From Natronosporangium sp035305625 (lineage in GTDB: Bacteria; Actinomycetota; Actinomycetes; Mycobacteriales; Micromonosporaceae): 64,000 nt of DNA. Each line of letters begins with the position of its first letter. Position 1 is the first letter of the stretch. Of this stretch, positions 1 to 8,533 are shown piece after piece. The notes beneath the pieces are model-generated. The model saw nothing but the letters and a program-made list of their open reading frames with translations. It searched no databases and was not told the DNA's origin. The stretch spans positions 62,001 to 126,000 of the forward strand of contig CAWEKD010000006.1 of assembly GCA_963809545.1 (NCBI GenBank), written 5' to 3'. Made by a program: the position numbers and the translations under genes.

Positions 1-1
1 G

Positions 2-415
2 CTCTATCCGATCACCCTGTTCGTCCACGCGCTGCGGGTGGACGGCCTGGAGCACGGCACGTACGAGTACCTGCCGCATTCCCACGCCCTACTGCCGGTG
101 CCGGTGGCACCGGACGCGCCCCCGCTGACCGAACTGTTCAGCTCCACCGATCTGGAGATTGAGCAGGCGGCGCTAGCGTTGACATTCGTCTATAACTTGC
201 ATCACAACTCCCGTAAGTACGGCGACGCGGGAGTGGTGTTCGGGCTGATCGAGGTGGGGGCGATTCTGCAGAACCTCCACCTGGCCCGGACCGCGCTGGC
301 GCTGGCCGGCACCGACCAGGGGGGATACGACAAGCAGCGGATCGAACGGGTGCTGCGCCTGGACGGGCACACCCGGCACACCGTACACGTGACGATCATC
401 GGTCAGGAGGGGTAG
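2..415 (+). CDS. SagB-type TOMM dehydrogenase, C-terminal part (5' truncated)
   Basis: This open frame enters from the left edge and ends at a TAG. Its first visible residues (LYPITLFVHALRV..., then a GTYEY segment) resemble the conserved nitroreductase-fold core of SagB-type dehydrogenases. Family members use FMN to oxidise azolines to azoles in thiazole/oxazole-modified peptides. Only about 137 residues are visible, so the flavin-binding N-terminal half lies outside the window. The next gene starts two bases after the stop and encodes an E1-like TOMM protein followed by YcaO, which is the usual B-C-D order of a modification complex and supports the call. The assignment rests on a partial sequence plus context. 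Confidence 0.72.
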   Translation, partial: LYPITLFVHALRVDGLEHGTYEYLPHSHALLPVPVAPDAPPLTELFSSTDLEIEQAALALTFVYNLHHNSRKYGDAGVVFGLIEVGAILQNLHLARTALALAGTDQGGYDKQRIERVLRLDGHTRHTVHVTIIGQEG

Positions 416-417
416 TA

Positions 418-1512
418 GTGGTGGCGTTGGAGGACCCGTCGACGCAGCCGGTGGCGTTGACCAGCACAGCCCGGATTCTGCAGGACGACGCCGGTCGGTT
501 CCGCATTCGCACCGGGGTGTGGAACTTCGAGGAAGCGGTGATCGACGTCAGCCAGGAGTCCGAAGCGGTGGCCCGGACGGTACGGGCCGCGCTCGGGGCG
601 CTGGCGGAGGGGCCGATCACCCTGGCCGACCACCTCGACCCCGACCTGTCGCCGATCGAGCGGGCCAATGTGGAGCGGCTGTTCGTCGACCTGGCCCAGG
701 CCGGGGTGGTGGTGCCGGCCCAGGAGCGGCTGGACCAGCAGGCGATCACGGCGGCGCTGCTCGGACGGCTCAGCTCCCCCTATCCCGGGGTGAACGAGCC
801 CCCCACCGGCGAGGTGCTGTTCTGGACCGACACCCCGGCCGCGCTCGAGTCCGCTCAGCGGTTGGCGGACAGCCTACGGATGCGGCTGTCCCCGATGCCG
901 GAGGAGCTGACCAGCGAACTGTCCCGCGCTGACCTGCTGTCCCGGATCGACGGGTACCGCACCGAGGTGGACACCGCCCGGTTGCGGAGCATGCTGACCA
1001 GCGCGGCGGCGGTGGTGACGGTCTTCCAGCGGCCGCTGGTGCCGACGCTGCGGGCGCTCAACCGGCTCCTGGACGACCAGTCGGTGCCGTGGGTGAGCGC
1101 GTTCGTGGACGGCCCGTTCATCACCATGCTGGGGCTGAAGCCGCCGTACACCGGCTGCTTCGAATGCTTCGAGCAGCGATCCCTGTCCCGGCTGGAAGAC
1201 CACGTCGCCTACCACCAGTTCGTCGGCGCCCCTGTGCCGCAGACCGGGCCGCAGGACACGGACGCGCCGATGACCCACCTGCTGACCAGCCTCGCGGTCA
1301 CCGAGGGGTACCTCCACGTGGCGCTGGGCACCTCCCGGATGATGGGCCGCGCGTTGGGGATCCACCTGCCCACCCTCGAGATCCAGGTGCAGGACCTGCT
1401 GCGGATGCCGAACTGCCCCTGCTGTGGTCGGGTGTCCCGGCAGCGGCTCCGGGAGATCAACTTCAACAGCCGGGCGGTGGTCGACCGCGTCGTCTCCGAG
1501 GTGCTGCAATGA
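418..1512 (+). CDS. TOMM E1-like (C-type) cyclodehydratase partner protein
   Basis: The protein of 364 residues lies immediately upstream of YcaO. It has no clear ThiF nucleotide-binding glycine motif but carries two cysteine pairs, GCFEC near residue 245 and CPCC near residue 332, a typical structural zinc tetrad of E1-like (ocin-ThiF-like) proteins. In TOMM systems this subunit binds the precursor leader peptide and activates the YcaO partner, which then uses ATP to cyclise Cys, Ser or Thr. The GTG start at 418 follows the preceding stop by two bases. The end overlaps the YcaO start (ATGA), indicating translational coupling. Family membership is inferred from the Cys tetrad, size and gene order. 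Confidence 0.75.
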   Translation: MVALEDPSTQPVALTSTARILQDDAGRFRIRTGVWNFEEAVIDVSQESEAVARTVRAALGALAEGPITLADHLDPDLSPIERANVERLFVDLAQAGVVVPAQERLDQQAITAALLGRLSSPYPGVNEPPTGEVLFWTDTPAALESAQRLADSLRMRLSPMPEELTSELSRADLLSRIDGYRTEVDTARLRSMLTSAAAVVTVFQRPLVPTLRALNRLLDDQSVPWVSAFVDGPFITMLGLKPPYTGCFECFEQRSLSRLEDHVAYHQFVGAPVPQTGPQDTDAPMTHLLTSLAVTEGYLHVALGTSRMMGRALGIHLPTLEIQVQDLLRMPNCPCCGRVSRQRLREINFNSRAVVDRVVSEVLQ

Positions 1513-2879
1513 GTACGGGGCTGAAGCTGACGCACTATCCGCCGATGCCGCACCAGCTGCGGCGGTACCACCACCTGGGCGGTAACCAGGCCGGCATTCT
1601 GCCCGGCTACCTGGTGCCGGTGGTGGACGTACCGGGGGAGCCGCTGATGCGGGCGATGACCGCCACCATGCCGGCCTACCACCGGATCATCATGGACGAC
1701 CCCCGGATGGAGATGCAGTACCATCTCGCCGGCTACGGCCTCTACAACGAGGAGGCCCTGGTCAAGCTGATGGGGGAGAGCGTCGAGCGGTACGCGGCGA
1801 TGGCCGCGATCCGGTTGTTCACCGACGAATTCCGGTACGCCACCCGGCGGGAACTGGCCGCGGAAGAACCCTGCCTGCCGCTGGAGTATCTCGGCATCTT
1901 CACCCCGGAGCAGCAGGCGACCCTGGCCAGCCGGATCCACCGGTACTGCGACCGGCCGCCCACTGAGGACGACGTGATCTCCTGGGTGCGGTGCCCGTCG
2001 CTGGTGCGGCCCGGGGAGTACGTGTGGGTGCCGACCCAGCTGTTCTTCCTGGGCTTCACCCGGAACCCTGAGCACAACGACCTGATGTTCACGCCGTCGT
2101 TCTCCACCGGCACCGCCGCCCACATCAGTCTGGAGAACGCGCTGCGGAACGCGCTGATCGAGGCGATCCAGATCGACGCGTTCATCCTCAACTGGTACAC
2201 CGACACCCCGGCCCCGGAGGTGGTGGTGGACGACCCGGACCTGCAGCGACAGTACGAGCTGATGGGGTTGGGGCCGGATTCGGAGTACCAACCCCGGATC
2301 AGCTACCTGACCCGGCCCGAGCTGCCGATGCCCACCCTGGGGGTGTTCCTGGAGCGCAAGGCCGAGGCGCTGCCGCAGCTCAGCTTCGGGGTGCAGGGAG
2401 ACGGTGACCCGAAGTACGCCCTGCTGCGCGGCACCCTGGAGAGCGCGGCCATCCTCAGCCTGGGGATCCACACCGCGATCTTCGACACCACCACCGTGTA
2501 CGCCGGGGTGAACACCTCGCCCTATCTGGACCTGGACACCAACGTCATGTACTACGCCAGCCCGCAGGACGCGGAGCGGAAGCGGGAGGTGGTGGACCAG
2601 CGGTTCCAGGGTTCGGTGAAGTTGTCGGAGATCCCCCGGCTGGGCACCGGTGACGACGACGTACTGCCGGAACTGATCCGGATGGTGGCGGGGGTCAGTG
2701 AATGGGCGTGCTACCTGGACATCACTCCACCGGAGCTGGCCGACACCGAGTGGAAGGTGATGCGGGTGCTGATCCCGGAACTGTTGAGCATGTGCCTGCC
2801 CGGGCTGCCGGCCAAGGCGCATCCCCGGATGAAGCAGTACGGCGGAGTCACCAATGAACTCCCCCACCCTCTACCTTAG
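1509..2879 (+). CDS. YcaO-domain cyclodehydratase (TOMM D protein)
   Basis: The protein of 456 residues begins at the ATG overlapping the stop of the E1-like gene; a longer open frame extends upstream but only as a shadow of that gene. The YcaO ATP-binding signature is visible around residues 195-230, where an SFSTGTA segment is followed by an A..NAL.EAIQIDAF helix. The C-terminus is exactly PHPLP, fitting the PxPxP ending that marks YcaO proteins acting on peptide heterocycles. The expected reaction is ATP-dependent phosphorylation of the amide backbone and cyclodehydration of Cys/Ser/Thr in a ribosomal peptide. The substrate gene is not in the window. The CPBP gene overlaps its 3' end by 26 bases. 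Confidence 0.88.
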   Translation: MSTGLKLTHYPPMPHQLRRYHHLGGNQAGILPGYLVPVVDVPGEPLMRAMTATMPAYHRIIMDDPRMEMQYHLAGYGLYNEEALVKLMGESVERYAAMAAIRLFTDEFRYATRRELAAEEPCLPLEYLGIFTPEQQATLASRIHRYCDRPPTEDDVISWVRCPSLVRPGEYVWVPTQLFFLGFTRNPEHNDLMFTPSFSTGTAAHISLENALRNALIEAIQIDAFILNWYTDTPAPEVVVDDPDLQRQYELMGLGPDSEYQPRISYLTRPELPMPTLGVFLERKAEALPQLSFGVQGDGDPKYALLRGTLESAAILSLGIHTAIFDTTTVYAGVNTSPYLDLDTNVMYYASPQDAERKREVVDQRFQGSVKLSEIPRLGTGDDDVLPELIRMVAGVSEWACYLDITPPELADTEWKVMRVLIPELLSMCLPGLPAKAHPRMKQYGGVTNELPHPLP

Positions 2880-3516
2880 TGCGCTGGTACTGCTCGCCGC
2901 GGCGTTCCCGTCCCAGCTGGCCCGGATCGGCATGATGCTGGCCGGCCAACCGGACACGCGACGCCGTCCCCGGGCGGTGGTGGTGCAGCTGTGGCTGCCG
3001 GTCACGCTGACGCTGGTGGCCGGGCTGGCGTGGTATCTGAGCCCCGTCTCGGGGCTCGCCACCCTGCCCGGCCACTGGTGGTGGTACCCACTCGCGGTGG
3101 CGGTCGGTCTGGCCGCCCCGTGGTGGGAGGTCGGGGCGGCGGCGGCGCCGGCGCTGCTGCGGGGCCGCCGGGTCCGTCGGGTCCGGCTGACGGACCGGTG
3201 GCCGATCGGTGGCGGGCTGGTGCTGGTCGGCGCCCTGGTCGCCGCGGTCGCCGAAGAGGTGATCTTCCGAGGGGTCGGCCTGCATCTGCTGGCCGGACCG
3301 TTGGGTTGGCCGGTGGCGGTGGCGGTGGCGGTCACCGCGGTGGTGTACGGGCTCAACCACCTCTACTTCGGACTACCGGCGGTGGCGCAGAAGACCCTCA
3401 CCGGGGTGGCGTACGGGGTGCTGTACGTCGCCTGCGGCTATAGCGTCTGGATCCCGGTGCTGGCGCACCTGACCCAGAACCTGGTGGTGCTGATATGGGG
3501 GAGGTGGCGTCGGTGA
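2854..3516 (+). CDS. CPBP-family intramembrane glutamic protease, first copy
   Basis: This is a 220-residue polytopic membrane protein. It has the CPBP (CAAX protease and bacteriocin processing) motifs: AEEVIFRG near residue 131 (the EExxxR motif), a second motif with NHLYFG near residue 168, and a late HLTQN segment. In streptolysin S-like and plantazolicin-like clusters the related proteins are proposed to cleave the leader peptide or provide immunity. The start ATG lies inside the end of YcaO and the 3' end overlaps the next CPBP gene, so the block is one operon. Which of the two CPBP proteins processes the peptide cannot be told from sequence. Confidence 0.82.
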   Translation: MNSPTLYLSALVLLAAAFPSQLARIGMMLAGQPDTRRRPRAVVVQLWLPVTLTLVAGLAWYLSPVSGLATLPGHWWWYPLAVAVGLAAPWWEVGAAAAPALLRGRRVRRVRLTDRWPIGGGLVLVGALVAAVAEEVIFRGVGLHLLAGPLGWPVAVAVAVTAVVYGLNHLYFGLPAVAQKTLTGVAYGVLYVACGYSVWIPVLAHLTQNLVVLIWGRWRR

Positions 3517-4259
3517 CCACGGCGGCGTGGACGTTCGCCGGCATGGCGGTGGTGGTGACCACCGTCTGGTTGGCCGGGTACCGGTTGCCGCTGGCGCGCC
3601 CGCGCCCGCGGCAGCGGTTCCGGCTGGCGGTCTCGTCGGCCACCGGTCTCCCGGCCCGGTTGGTGTTCCCGGTGGTCGGCACGGTGATCTACCTGGCCGG
3701 GGGCGCGTTGGCGGCGGCAGCGCTGGTGTGGTGGGGGGACGTGCCGTTGCTGGACGCGCTGCGCATGCGCCCCAGCGGCGAAGCGGCCGCCGCCACCGCC
3801 CTGGTGGCGGTCGGCACCGCGGCGATCACCGCGTTCGCGATGGCGGTGATCTATCAGATCCGCCCCAGTGCGGACGTGCCGGGCGCGGTGGCCGGATCCG
3901 GATGGATCCGGGAGGTGATGGTGCTGTCACCGCGGTGGCGGTGGGTGGTGCCGATGGCCAGCGCCGCGGTGGAGGAGCTGTTCTTCCGGGGCGTGGTGCT
4001 GGTCGGGATGCTGGCGCACGGCGCCCCCGGCTGGGCGGCGATCGCGGTCGCCGGGCTGGTGTTCACCGTGGGGCAAGTGGTGCTGGTGGACAATGGCCTG
4101 GCCATGGTGGTGCTGGGAGTGTCCAGCGTGGTGTTGTCAGCACTGTGTGGGCTGCTGGTGGTGGTCACCGGTAGTGTGCTGCCGGCGATCCTGGTACACG
4201 CCGCGTTCGCCGGTTTCTACACGAACCTGGGTGGGGCCCGCACCCCTCGGACGGCGTGA
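3495..4259 (+). CDS. CPBP-family intramembrane protease, second tandem copy
   Basis: This 254-residue membrane protein has about seven hydrophobic segments. The first catalytic motif is clear (VEELFFRG near residue 156), but the expected second-motif aromatic/His cluster is weak: the corresponding stretch reads FTVGQVVLVDN. A final LVHAAFAGF could supply the late His/Asn motif. It overlaps the first CPBP gene by 22 bases and is followed nine bases later by the ABC ATPase gene. A tandem pair with one canonical and one diverged member suggests a split of roles, for example peptide processing and self-immunity. That split is inference only. Confidence 0.75.
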   Translation: MGEVASVTTAAWTFAGMAVVVTTVWLAGYRLPLARPRPRQRFRLAVSSATGLPARLVFPVVGTVIYLAGGALAAAALVWWGDVPLLDALRMRPSGEAAAATALVAVGTAAITAFAMAVIYQIRPSADVPGAVAGSGWIREVMVLSPRWRWVVPMASAAVEELFFRGVVLVGMLAHGAPGWAAIAVAGLVFTVGQVVLVDNGLAMVVLGVSSVVLSALCGLLVVVTGSVLPAILVHAAFAGFYTNLGGARTPRTA

Positions 4260-4268
4260 GGAGAGCGG

Positions 4269-5213
4269 ATGGGACAAGAACACGAGGTCGGAGTTGAGGT
4301 ATCCGAACTGACCGTCCGATACGGCGACCTGGTGGCGGTGAACGGGGTCGATCTGACGGTGGCCCCCGGAGAAGTGGTCGGGGTGATCGGCCCGAACGGT
4401 GCCGGCAAGACGTCGCTCTTGGAGTGCATGGCCGGGCTGCGGACCCCCACCGCGGGCCGAATCCGGGTGGGCGGGCTGGATCCGCGAGCCGACCGGGATC
4501 AGATGACCCGGCTGGCCGGAGTGCAGCTGCAACACACCACCTACCCGCCGCGGGTCCGGGTAGGGGAGTTGTGCGATCTGTTCGCCGGTTTCTACCCGGA
4601 TCCGGAGGATCCCCAGGCGTTGCTGGCGCAGTTCGGTCTGTCCGAGCACGTCCGGCGCCCGGTCACCAAACTGTCCGGGGGGCAGCAACAGCGGCTGTCG
4701 CTGGTGTTGGCGCTCCTGGGCCGCCCCCGGATCGTCTTCCTGGATGAGCTGACCACCGGGCTGGACCCGGCCGCTCGTCGGCAGGTGTGGGAGGGCCTGC
4801 GGGCCCGCAACGACGCCGGACTCACCATTGTGATCACCTCCCACCACATGGAGGAGGTGGAGTACCTCTGCGACCGGGTGGCGGTGCTGGTCCAGGGCCG
4901 GTTGGTGGCCTGCGACACCGTCTCCGGGCTGATCGACGCCCACGCCGGAGAAACGGAACGGCTGGTGGTGGAGGAGGCGGGCCGGGCCCGGCAGCTGCGG
5001 CGGGAGCTGGAGGAGCTGGGGGAGGGGGTGCAGGTGACCCCGGCCGGTAACCGGCTCCGGGTGGAGATCACCGTCCCGACGCAGCGGGAGGCGGTCACCG
5101 CCCTGCTGGATCGGCACCAACTGACGGGCCGACGGCTGAGCGCCTCTCTGGAGGACGTGTACCTGGCCCTGACCGGGCAGCGGGCGAGCGAGGACGGTGG
5201 CGATGATCGGTAA
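4269..5213 (+). CDS. ABC transporter ATP-binding protein (TOMM export)
   Basis: The protein of 314 residues is a single nucleotide-binding domain with Walker A GPNGAGKTS near residue 43, signature LSGGQQQR near residue 136, Walker B IVFLDEL near residue 157 and the switch His in ITSHH near residue 193. A C-terminal extension of about 90 residues is typical of DrrA/CcmA-like exporter ATPases. The start ATG is preceded by GAGGAGAG. It pairs with the overlapping permease gene downstream. By position in the TOMM operon it probably exports the mature peptide or gives self-resistance, as SagG does in streptolysin S clusters. Confidence 0.85.
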   Translation: MGQEHEVGVEVSELTVRYGDLVAVNGVDLTVAPGEVVGVIGPNGAGKTSLLECMAGLRTPTAGRIRVGGLDPRADRDQMTRLAGVQLQHTTYPPRVRVGELCDLFAGFYPDPEDPQALLAQFGLSEHVRRPVTKLSGGQQQRLSLVLALLGRPRIVFLDELTTGLDPAARRQVWEGLRARNDAGLTIVITSHHMEEVEYLCDRVAVLVQGRLVACDTVSGLIDAHAGETERLVVEEAGRARQLRRELEELGEGVQVTPAGNRLRVEITVPTQREAVTALLDRHQLTGRRLSASLEDVYLALTGQRASEDGGDDR

Positions 5214-5940
5214 GGTGCTCGGGTTCGAGGCCCGGCGGATGGTGCGGAATTTTCCGACGATGTTCTTCGGCCTGGCCTTCCCGGTGATGATTCTGGCCAT
5301 CTTCGGCGGCATCTACGGCAACGACCCGTCGCCGCAGTTTGACGGTCATGGCACGGTGGACGTCTCCGTGCCGGCCTACAGCGTGATGGTGCTGGCGGTG
5401 GCCGGGTTGATGAGCTTCCCGCTGGGGATGGTGGAGCTGCGGGCGCGCGGGTTCCTGAAGCGACTACGGGCCACCCCGGCTCGCCCCGGGGCCTTCCTCG
5501 GGGCGCAGGTGGGGGTCAACGCGGTGGTCTGCCTGGCCGGGATCGGGTTGCTGATGCTCGCCGGGGCGCTGATCTACGACCTGCGGGCACCGGCCCATCC
5601 GCTGCCGTTCCTGGGGCTGTTGGTGTTGTCGGCCGGGGCCGCGTTCGGGTTGGGGCTGCTGATCGCCGCGCTCGCCCCGAGCGAGACCACCGCGGTGGTG
5701 CTCGCCAACGTGGTCTTCTTCCCGATGATCTTCCTTACCGGTGCCACGCTGCCGCGGGAGATCATGCCCACGGCGATGGAGCGGATCAGCGACGCGCTGC
5801 CGCTGTCGTACGCGGTCCGGGCGCTGCAGTGGGCCTGGTTGGACACCGGTGGGGACGAGCTGCCGCTGGCGTTGGGGGTGCTGGGCGCCACCATCGTGGT
5901 CTGCGCGGCGGTCGCGGCCCGCACCTTCCGGTGGGAGTAG
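5203..5940 (+). CDS. ABC-2 type exporter permease
   Basis: The protein of about 245 residues has six predicted membrane segments. It begins with a cytoplasmic amphipathic stretch (IGKVLGFEARRMVRNFP) and includes an FLTGATLP segment near the C-terminal half, typical of ABC-2 permeases. The ATG at 5203 is preferred over the in-frame GTG at 5197; both lie inside the end of the ATPase gene, so the two are coupled. It would form the membrane half of the exporter with the preceding ATPase, probably as a homodimer since no second permease is present. Substrate assignment to the TOMM product is from context. Confidence 0.82.
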   Translation: MIGKVLGFEARRMVRNFPTMFFGLAFPVMILAIFGGIYGNDPSPQFDGHGTVDVSVPAYSVMVLAVAGLMSFPLGMVELRARGFLKRLRATPARPGAFLGAQVGVNAVVCLAGIGLLMLAGALIYDLRAPAHPLPFLGLLVLSAGAAFGLGLLIAALAPSETTAVVLANVVFFPMIFLTGATLPREIMPTAMERISDALPLSYAVRALQWAWLDTGGDELPLALGVLGATIVVCAAVAARTFRWE

Positions 5941-5944
5941 ACCG

Positions 5945-6790
5945 GTGACGGAGCGGGAAACGGCCGGTCGGCTCGGCGACGGGGTCGCCGACGCCGTCCA
6001 AGCGACCGCGTACCTGGCGGCGGCGTGCCGAGCCCGCGAGGCCGCCCGGGCGCAGCCGCGGCTGACCGACCCGTACGCGGCCCGGTTCGCCTCGCTGGCC
6101 GATCAGCCGGCGCTGCATCGGCTGGCGAGCTCCGCCGGCGAGGAGGTGGTGGCCCGCACCGTCCTACTGGACCGGCTGCTGGGCAGCGCCTTGTCGCAGT
6201 GGGAGCAGCCGCTGGTGGTGAATCTCGGTGCGGGGTTCTGCACCCGCCCGTACCGGTTGGATCTGTCCGCGTGCCGGCTGGTGCTGGAGGTGGACGCGGC
6301 GCCGGTGCTGGCGGTCAAGGAGCGGGTGCTGGCGGAGGAGAAGGCCAGCTGCCCGGTGATCCGATCGCCCGGGGACGTCACCCGGCTGCCGGAGCTGGTC
6401 GACCTGTTGGCCGCCCACGGCGCCGGGGACGGGCCGACGGTGGTGCTGACCGAGGGGCTGTTGCCGTACCTGCCCGAGGCGGCGGTCACGCAGTTGGCCG
6501 AGGCGCTGGCGGGGGCGTTGCCGGAGGCGATCTGGTTGGCGGACGTGGTGTCGACCAGCTCCGCCGCCGGGATGGCGCAGCTGGCCCGCACCGCCGGGGC
6601 CGCGGTGCCGCTGTACGGGTTGGACAGTCTGGCGGGCTGCGAAGCGCACGGCTGGCAGGTGGTCGACTACCGGATCCTGCCGGTGGCCCGGCGGGGACCG
6701 CTGGGCGTACCCGGGCGAGGTGGCGGTCCGGTCAGTAGCCAGGTGGTCGATGGGGTGGTGGCCCTACGCCACCCGCGCGCGCCCCGCTGA
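5945..6790 (+). CDS. PPM/LCMT-like SAM-dependent O-methyltransferase
   Basis: The protein of 281 residues resembles the leucine carboxyl methyltransferase / PPM family: an N-terminal helical region with AYLAAACRAREA, a DPYAARF segment, the SAM-binding VNLGAGFCTRPYRLD loop near residue 93, and a TEGLLPYLP segment near residue 170. These enzymes usually methylate carboxyl or hydroxyl groups with S-adenosylmethionine. The GTG start is four bases after the permease stop. Because it closes the TOMM operon, it may methylate the peptide product, possibly its C-terminal carboxylate. That substrate is inference; the enzyme class is well supported. Confidence 0.78.
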   Translation: MTERETAGRLGDGVADAVQATAYLAAACRAREAARAQPRLTDPYAARFASLADQPALHRLASSAGEEVVARTVLLDRLLGSALSQWEQPLVVNLGAGFCTRPYRLDLSACRLVLEVDAAPVLAVKERVLAEEKASCPVIRSPGDVTRLPELVDLLAAHGAGDGPTVVLTEGLLPYLPEAAVTQLAEALAGALPEAIWLADVVSTSSAAGMAQLARTAGAAVPLYGLDSLAGCEAHGWQVVDYRILPVARRGPLGVPGRGGGPVSSQVVDGVVALRHPRAPR

Positions 6791-6795
6791 CGGCC

Positions 6796-7515
6796 TCACC
6801 AGCGGGAATCGGTGGCGCGTCGGCGGCCGACGGCCTCCTCGGTCGACTGCTGGGGGCGGACCAGCCCGGACTCGTACGCCACCACCACCGCCTGCACCCG
6901 GTCCCGTAGCCCCAACTTGGCCAGCAGGTTACCGACGTGGGTCTTGACCGTGGTCTCCCCGACCGACAGCAGGCGGGCGATTTCGCTGTTGCTGTACCCC
7001 CGGGCGACGTGGACGAGCACTTCCCGTTCCCGTTCGGTCAGTGCCGCCAGTTGGCGGCGCGGGGCCGGGTCCTCCGGGGCCGGAACCGGCTCGGTCAGCA
7101 GGTGCTGCAGCAGGGGCGGGTCCAGCACCGCCTGGCCGGCGGCCACCGCGCGGATCGCGGTCGCCAGGTCATCGGCCGGGATGTCCTTGGGCAGCACCCC
7201 GCGGGCCCCCGCCTGCAGCCCGGGCACCGCCGCGGCGTCCGGGCGTTCCCGGGTCAGCAGCAGCACCTGGACCGGCAGCCGGGAGGTCACGATCGCCCGG
7301 GTGGCGGCCACCCCGTCCAACCGCGGCAGCCGCAGGTCCATCAACACCACGTCCGGCAACAATCGGCGCGCCAGGTCGACGGTGGCCACGCCGTCGCCGG
7401 CCTCCCCGACGACCGACAGGTCGGGGTAGGCGGCGAGGACGGAACGGAACCCGGAGCGCAGCAGGGGGGCGGAGTCGGCCACCAGCACCCGCACCGGTCG
7501 CGGTCCGCTAGTCAC
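6796..7515 (-). CDS. NarL/LuxR-family response regulator
   Basis: The protein of 239 residues has an N-terminal receiver domain with an acidic start (VLVADSAPLLRSG), phospho-acceptor Asp in VVLMDLRLP near residue 56, Thr in LLLTRE and Lys in VLPKD near residue 111. A C-terminal LuxR helix-turn-helix (LTEREREVLVHVARGYSN..., near residues 155-210) follows. No sensor kinase gene is adjacent. The GTG start overlaps the end of the nuclease gene by eight bases, so it is co-translated with it. It converges on the TOMM operon with only five bases between stops, but nothing in the sequence ties it to control of that operon. Confidence 0.88.
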   Translation of the reverse strand: MTSGPRPVRVLVADSAPLLRSGFRSVLAAYPDLSVVGEAGDGVATVDLARRLLPDVVLMDLRLPRLDGVAATRAIVTSRLPVQVLLLTRERPDAAAVPGLQAGARGVLPKDIPADDLATAIRAVAAGQAVLDPPLLQHLLTEPVPAPEDPAPRRQLAALTEREREVLVHVARGYSNSEIARLLSVGETTVKTHVGNLLAKLGLRDRVQAVVVAYESGLVRPQQSTEEAVGRRRATDSRW

Positions 7516-8470
7516 CGTGCGCCACCCCGGGGACGGGGGTGTCGGCCGCGGCCGCCGGCTCCGGGAACGGTGGCGGGGTGCCGCCGAAGCTGGGGCACAG
7601 CTGCTGGTGGGCGCACCAACCGCAGAGCCGGCCGGGGTTGGGGCGGAAGTCGCGGGCGGCGGTGGCGGTCTCGATCGCTCGCCACAGCGCGAAGAGGGTC
7701 CGTTCGAACCGCACCAGTTCCCCCGGCTCCGGGGTGTAGTCGCAGGCTTCGGCGTCGCGGAGGTAGAGCAGCCGCAGCACCCGGGGCACCCGTCCGCGCA
7801 GCCGCCAGAGCACCAGGGCGTAGAACTTCAGCTGGAACAGGGCGCGGCCTTCGAACGCTTCCCGCGGCGCCCCGCCGGTCTTGTAGTCGACCACCCGCAG
7901 GTCCCCGGCGGGGGAGACGTCCAACCGATCCACGTACCCGCGTAACTTCAGCCGACGCTGCCCCGTATCGCCGCGGGGGCGGACCGGTCCGGCCGCCGGC
8001 TGGTCGACCACCACTTCGATCAGGCTTTCCCGCTGGTCCGGCTCCAGTCGACGGGGGTCCTCCACCCGGAAGTAGCCGTCCAGCAGGGGCGCGACCGCGG
8101 CCAGGAATTCCTGCTCCTGCTCCGGCGGCACCACCTCCGCCAGCTCCGGCTGCGCGGTTCGCAGCCGCCGCCACTGCGGGGTGACCAGGTCACCCGCGGC
8201 CTGCCGGGTCCGGTCGGGGGCGGGGAGGTCGAACAGCTGCTCCAGCACCGCGTGCACCAGGGTGCCCCGGACCTGCTCCAGACTGGGGGTCTCCGGCAGC
8301 CGGTCGATGACGCGGAACCGGTACAGCAACGGGCAGGTCTTGAAGTCGGCCGCCCGCGACGGCGACAGCGACGGCAGGTCCTCCACCAGGGCGGATGCCC
8401 CGGCCGCCGCGGGGGCGGGCGGAGCGGGCTCGCGCGGGTCGGACAGCGGAGTCGCCGGCGGGGAAGTCAT
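7508..8470 (-). CDS. RecB-family Fe-S exonuclease (PD-(D/E)XK)
   Basis: The protein of 320 residues carries the RecB/Cas4-like nuclease motif as GYVDRLD followed by VVDYKTG near residue 200. Cysteines are arranged as in AddB-type Fe-S nucleases: one near the N-terminus (FKTCPLLYRF) and three near the C-terminus (CGWCAHQQLC). It probably acts in DNA repair as a stand-alone nuclease. Related genes lie beside the proteasome locus in mycobacteria. The ATG at 8470 is chosen because a TACCGT hexamer ends six bases upstream, consistent with a leaderless transcript; a longer open frame to 8752 runs over the divergent gene and is not credible. Confidence 0.87.
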   Translation of the reverse strand: MTSPPATPLSDPREPAPPAPAAAGASALVEDLPSLSPSRAADFKTCPLLYRFRVIDRLPETPSLEQVRGTLVHAVLEQLFDLPAPDRTRQAAGDLVTPQWRRLRTAQPELAEVVPPEQEQEFLAAVAPLLDGYFRVEDPRRLEPDQRESLIEVVVDQPAAGPVRPRGDTGQRRLKLRGYVDRLDVSPAGDLRVVDYKTGGAPREAFEGRALFQLKFYALVLWRLRGRVPRVLRLLYLRDAEACDYTPEPGELVRFERTLFALWRAIETATAARDFRPNPGRLCGWCAHQQLCPSFGGTPPPFPEPAAAADTPVPGVAHGD

Positions 8471-8476
8471 GCCGAC

Positions 8477-8482
8477 ACGGTA
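8477..8482 (-). promoter_or_regulatory. -10 element of nuclease gene (leaderless)
   Basis: TACCGT on the minus strand lies six bases before the ATG at 8470, the spacing expected when transcription begins at the start codon. No convincing -35 box is seen. The divergent M50 gene has its own -10 box 39 bases away. Confidence 0.45.
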
Positions 8483-8520
8483 GGACATCGGTGCGACCGC
8501 CATGCGGCAGGTCGGCTGCG

Positions 8521-8526
8521 TAGCAT
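8521..8526 (+). promoter_or_regulatory. -10 element of M50 protease gene (leaderless)
   Basis: TAGCAT lies seven bases before the ATG at 8534, and there is no Shine-Dalgarno sequence between them, so the transcript is probably leaderless. Confidence 0.45.
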
Positions 8527-8533
8527 TGCCGCA

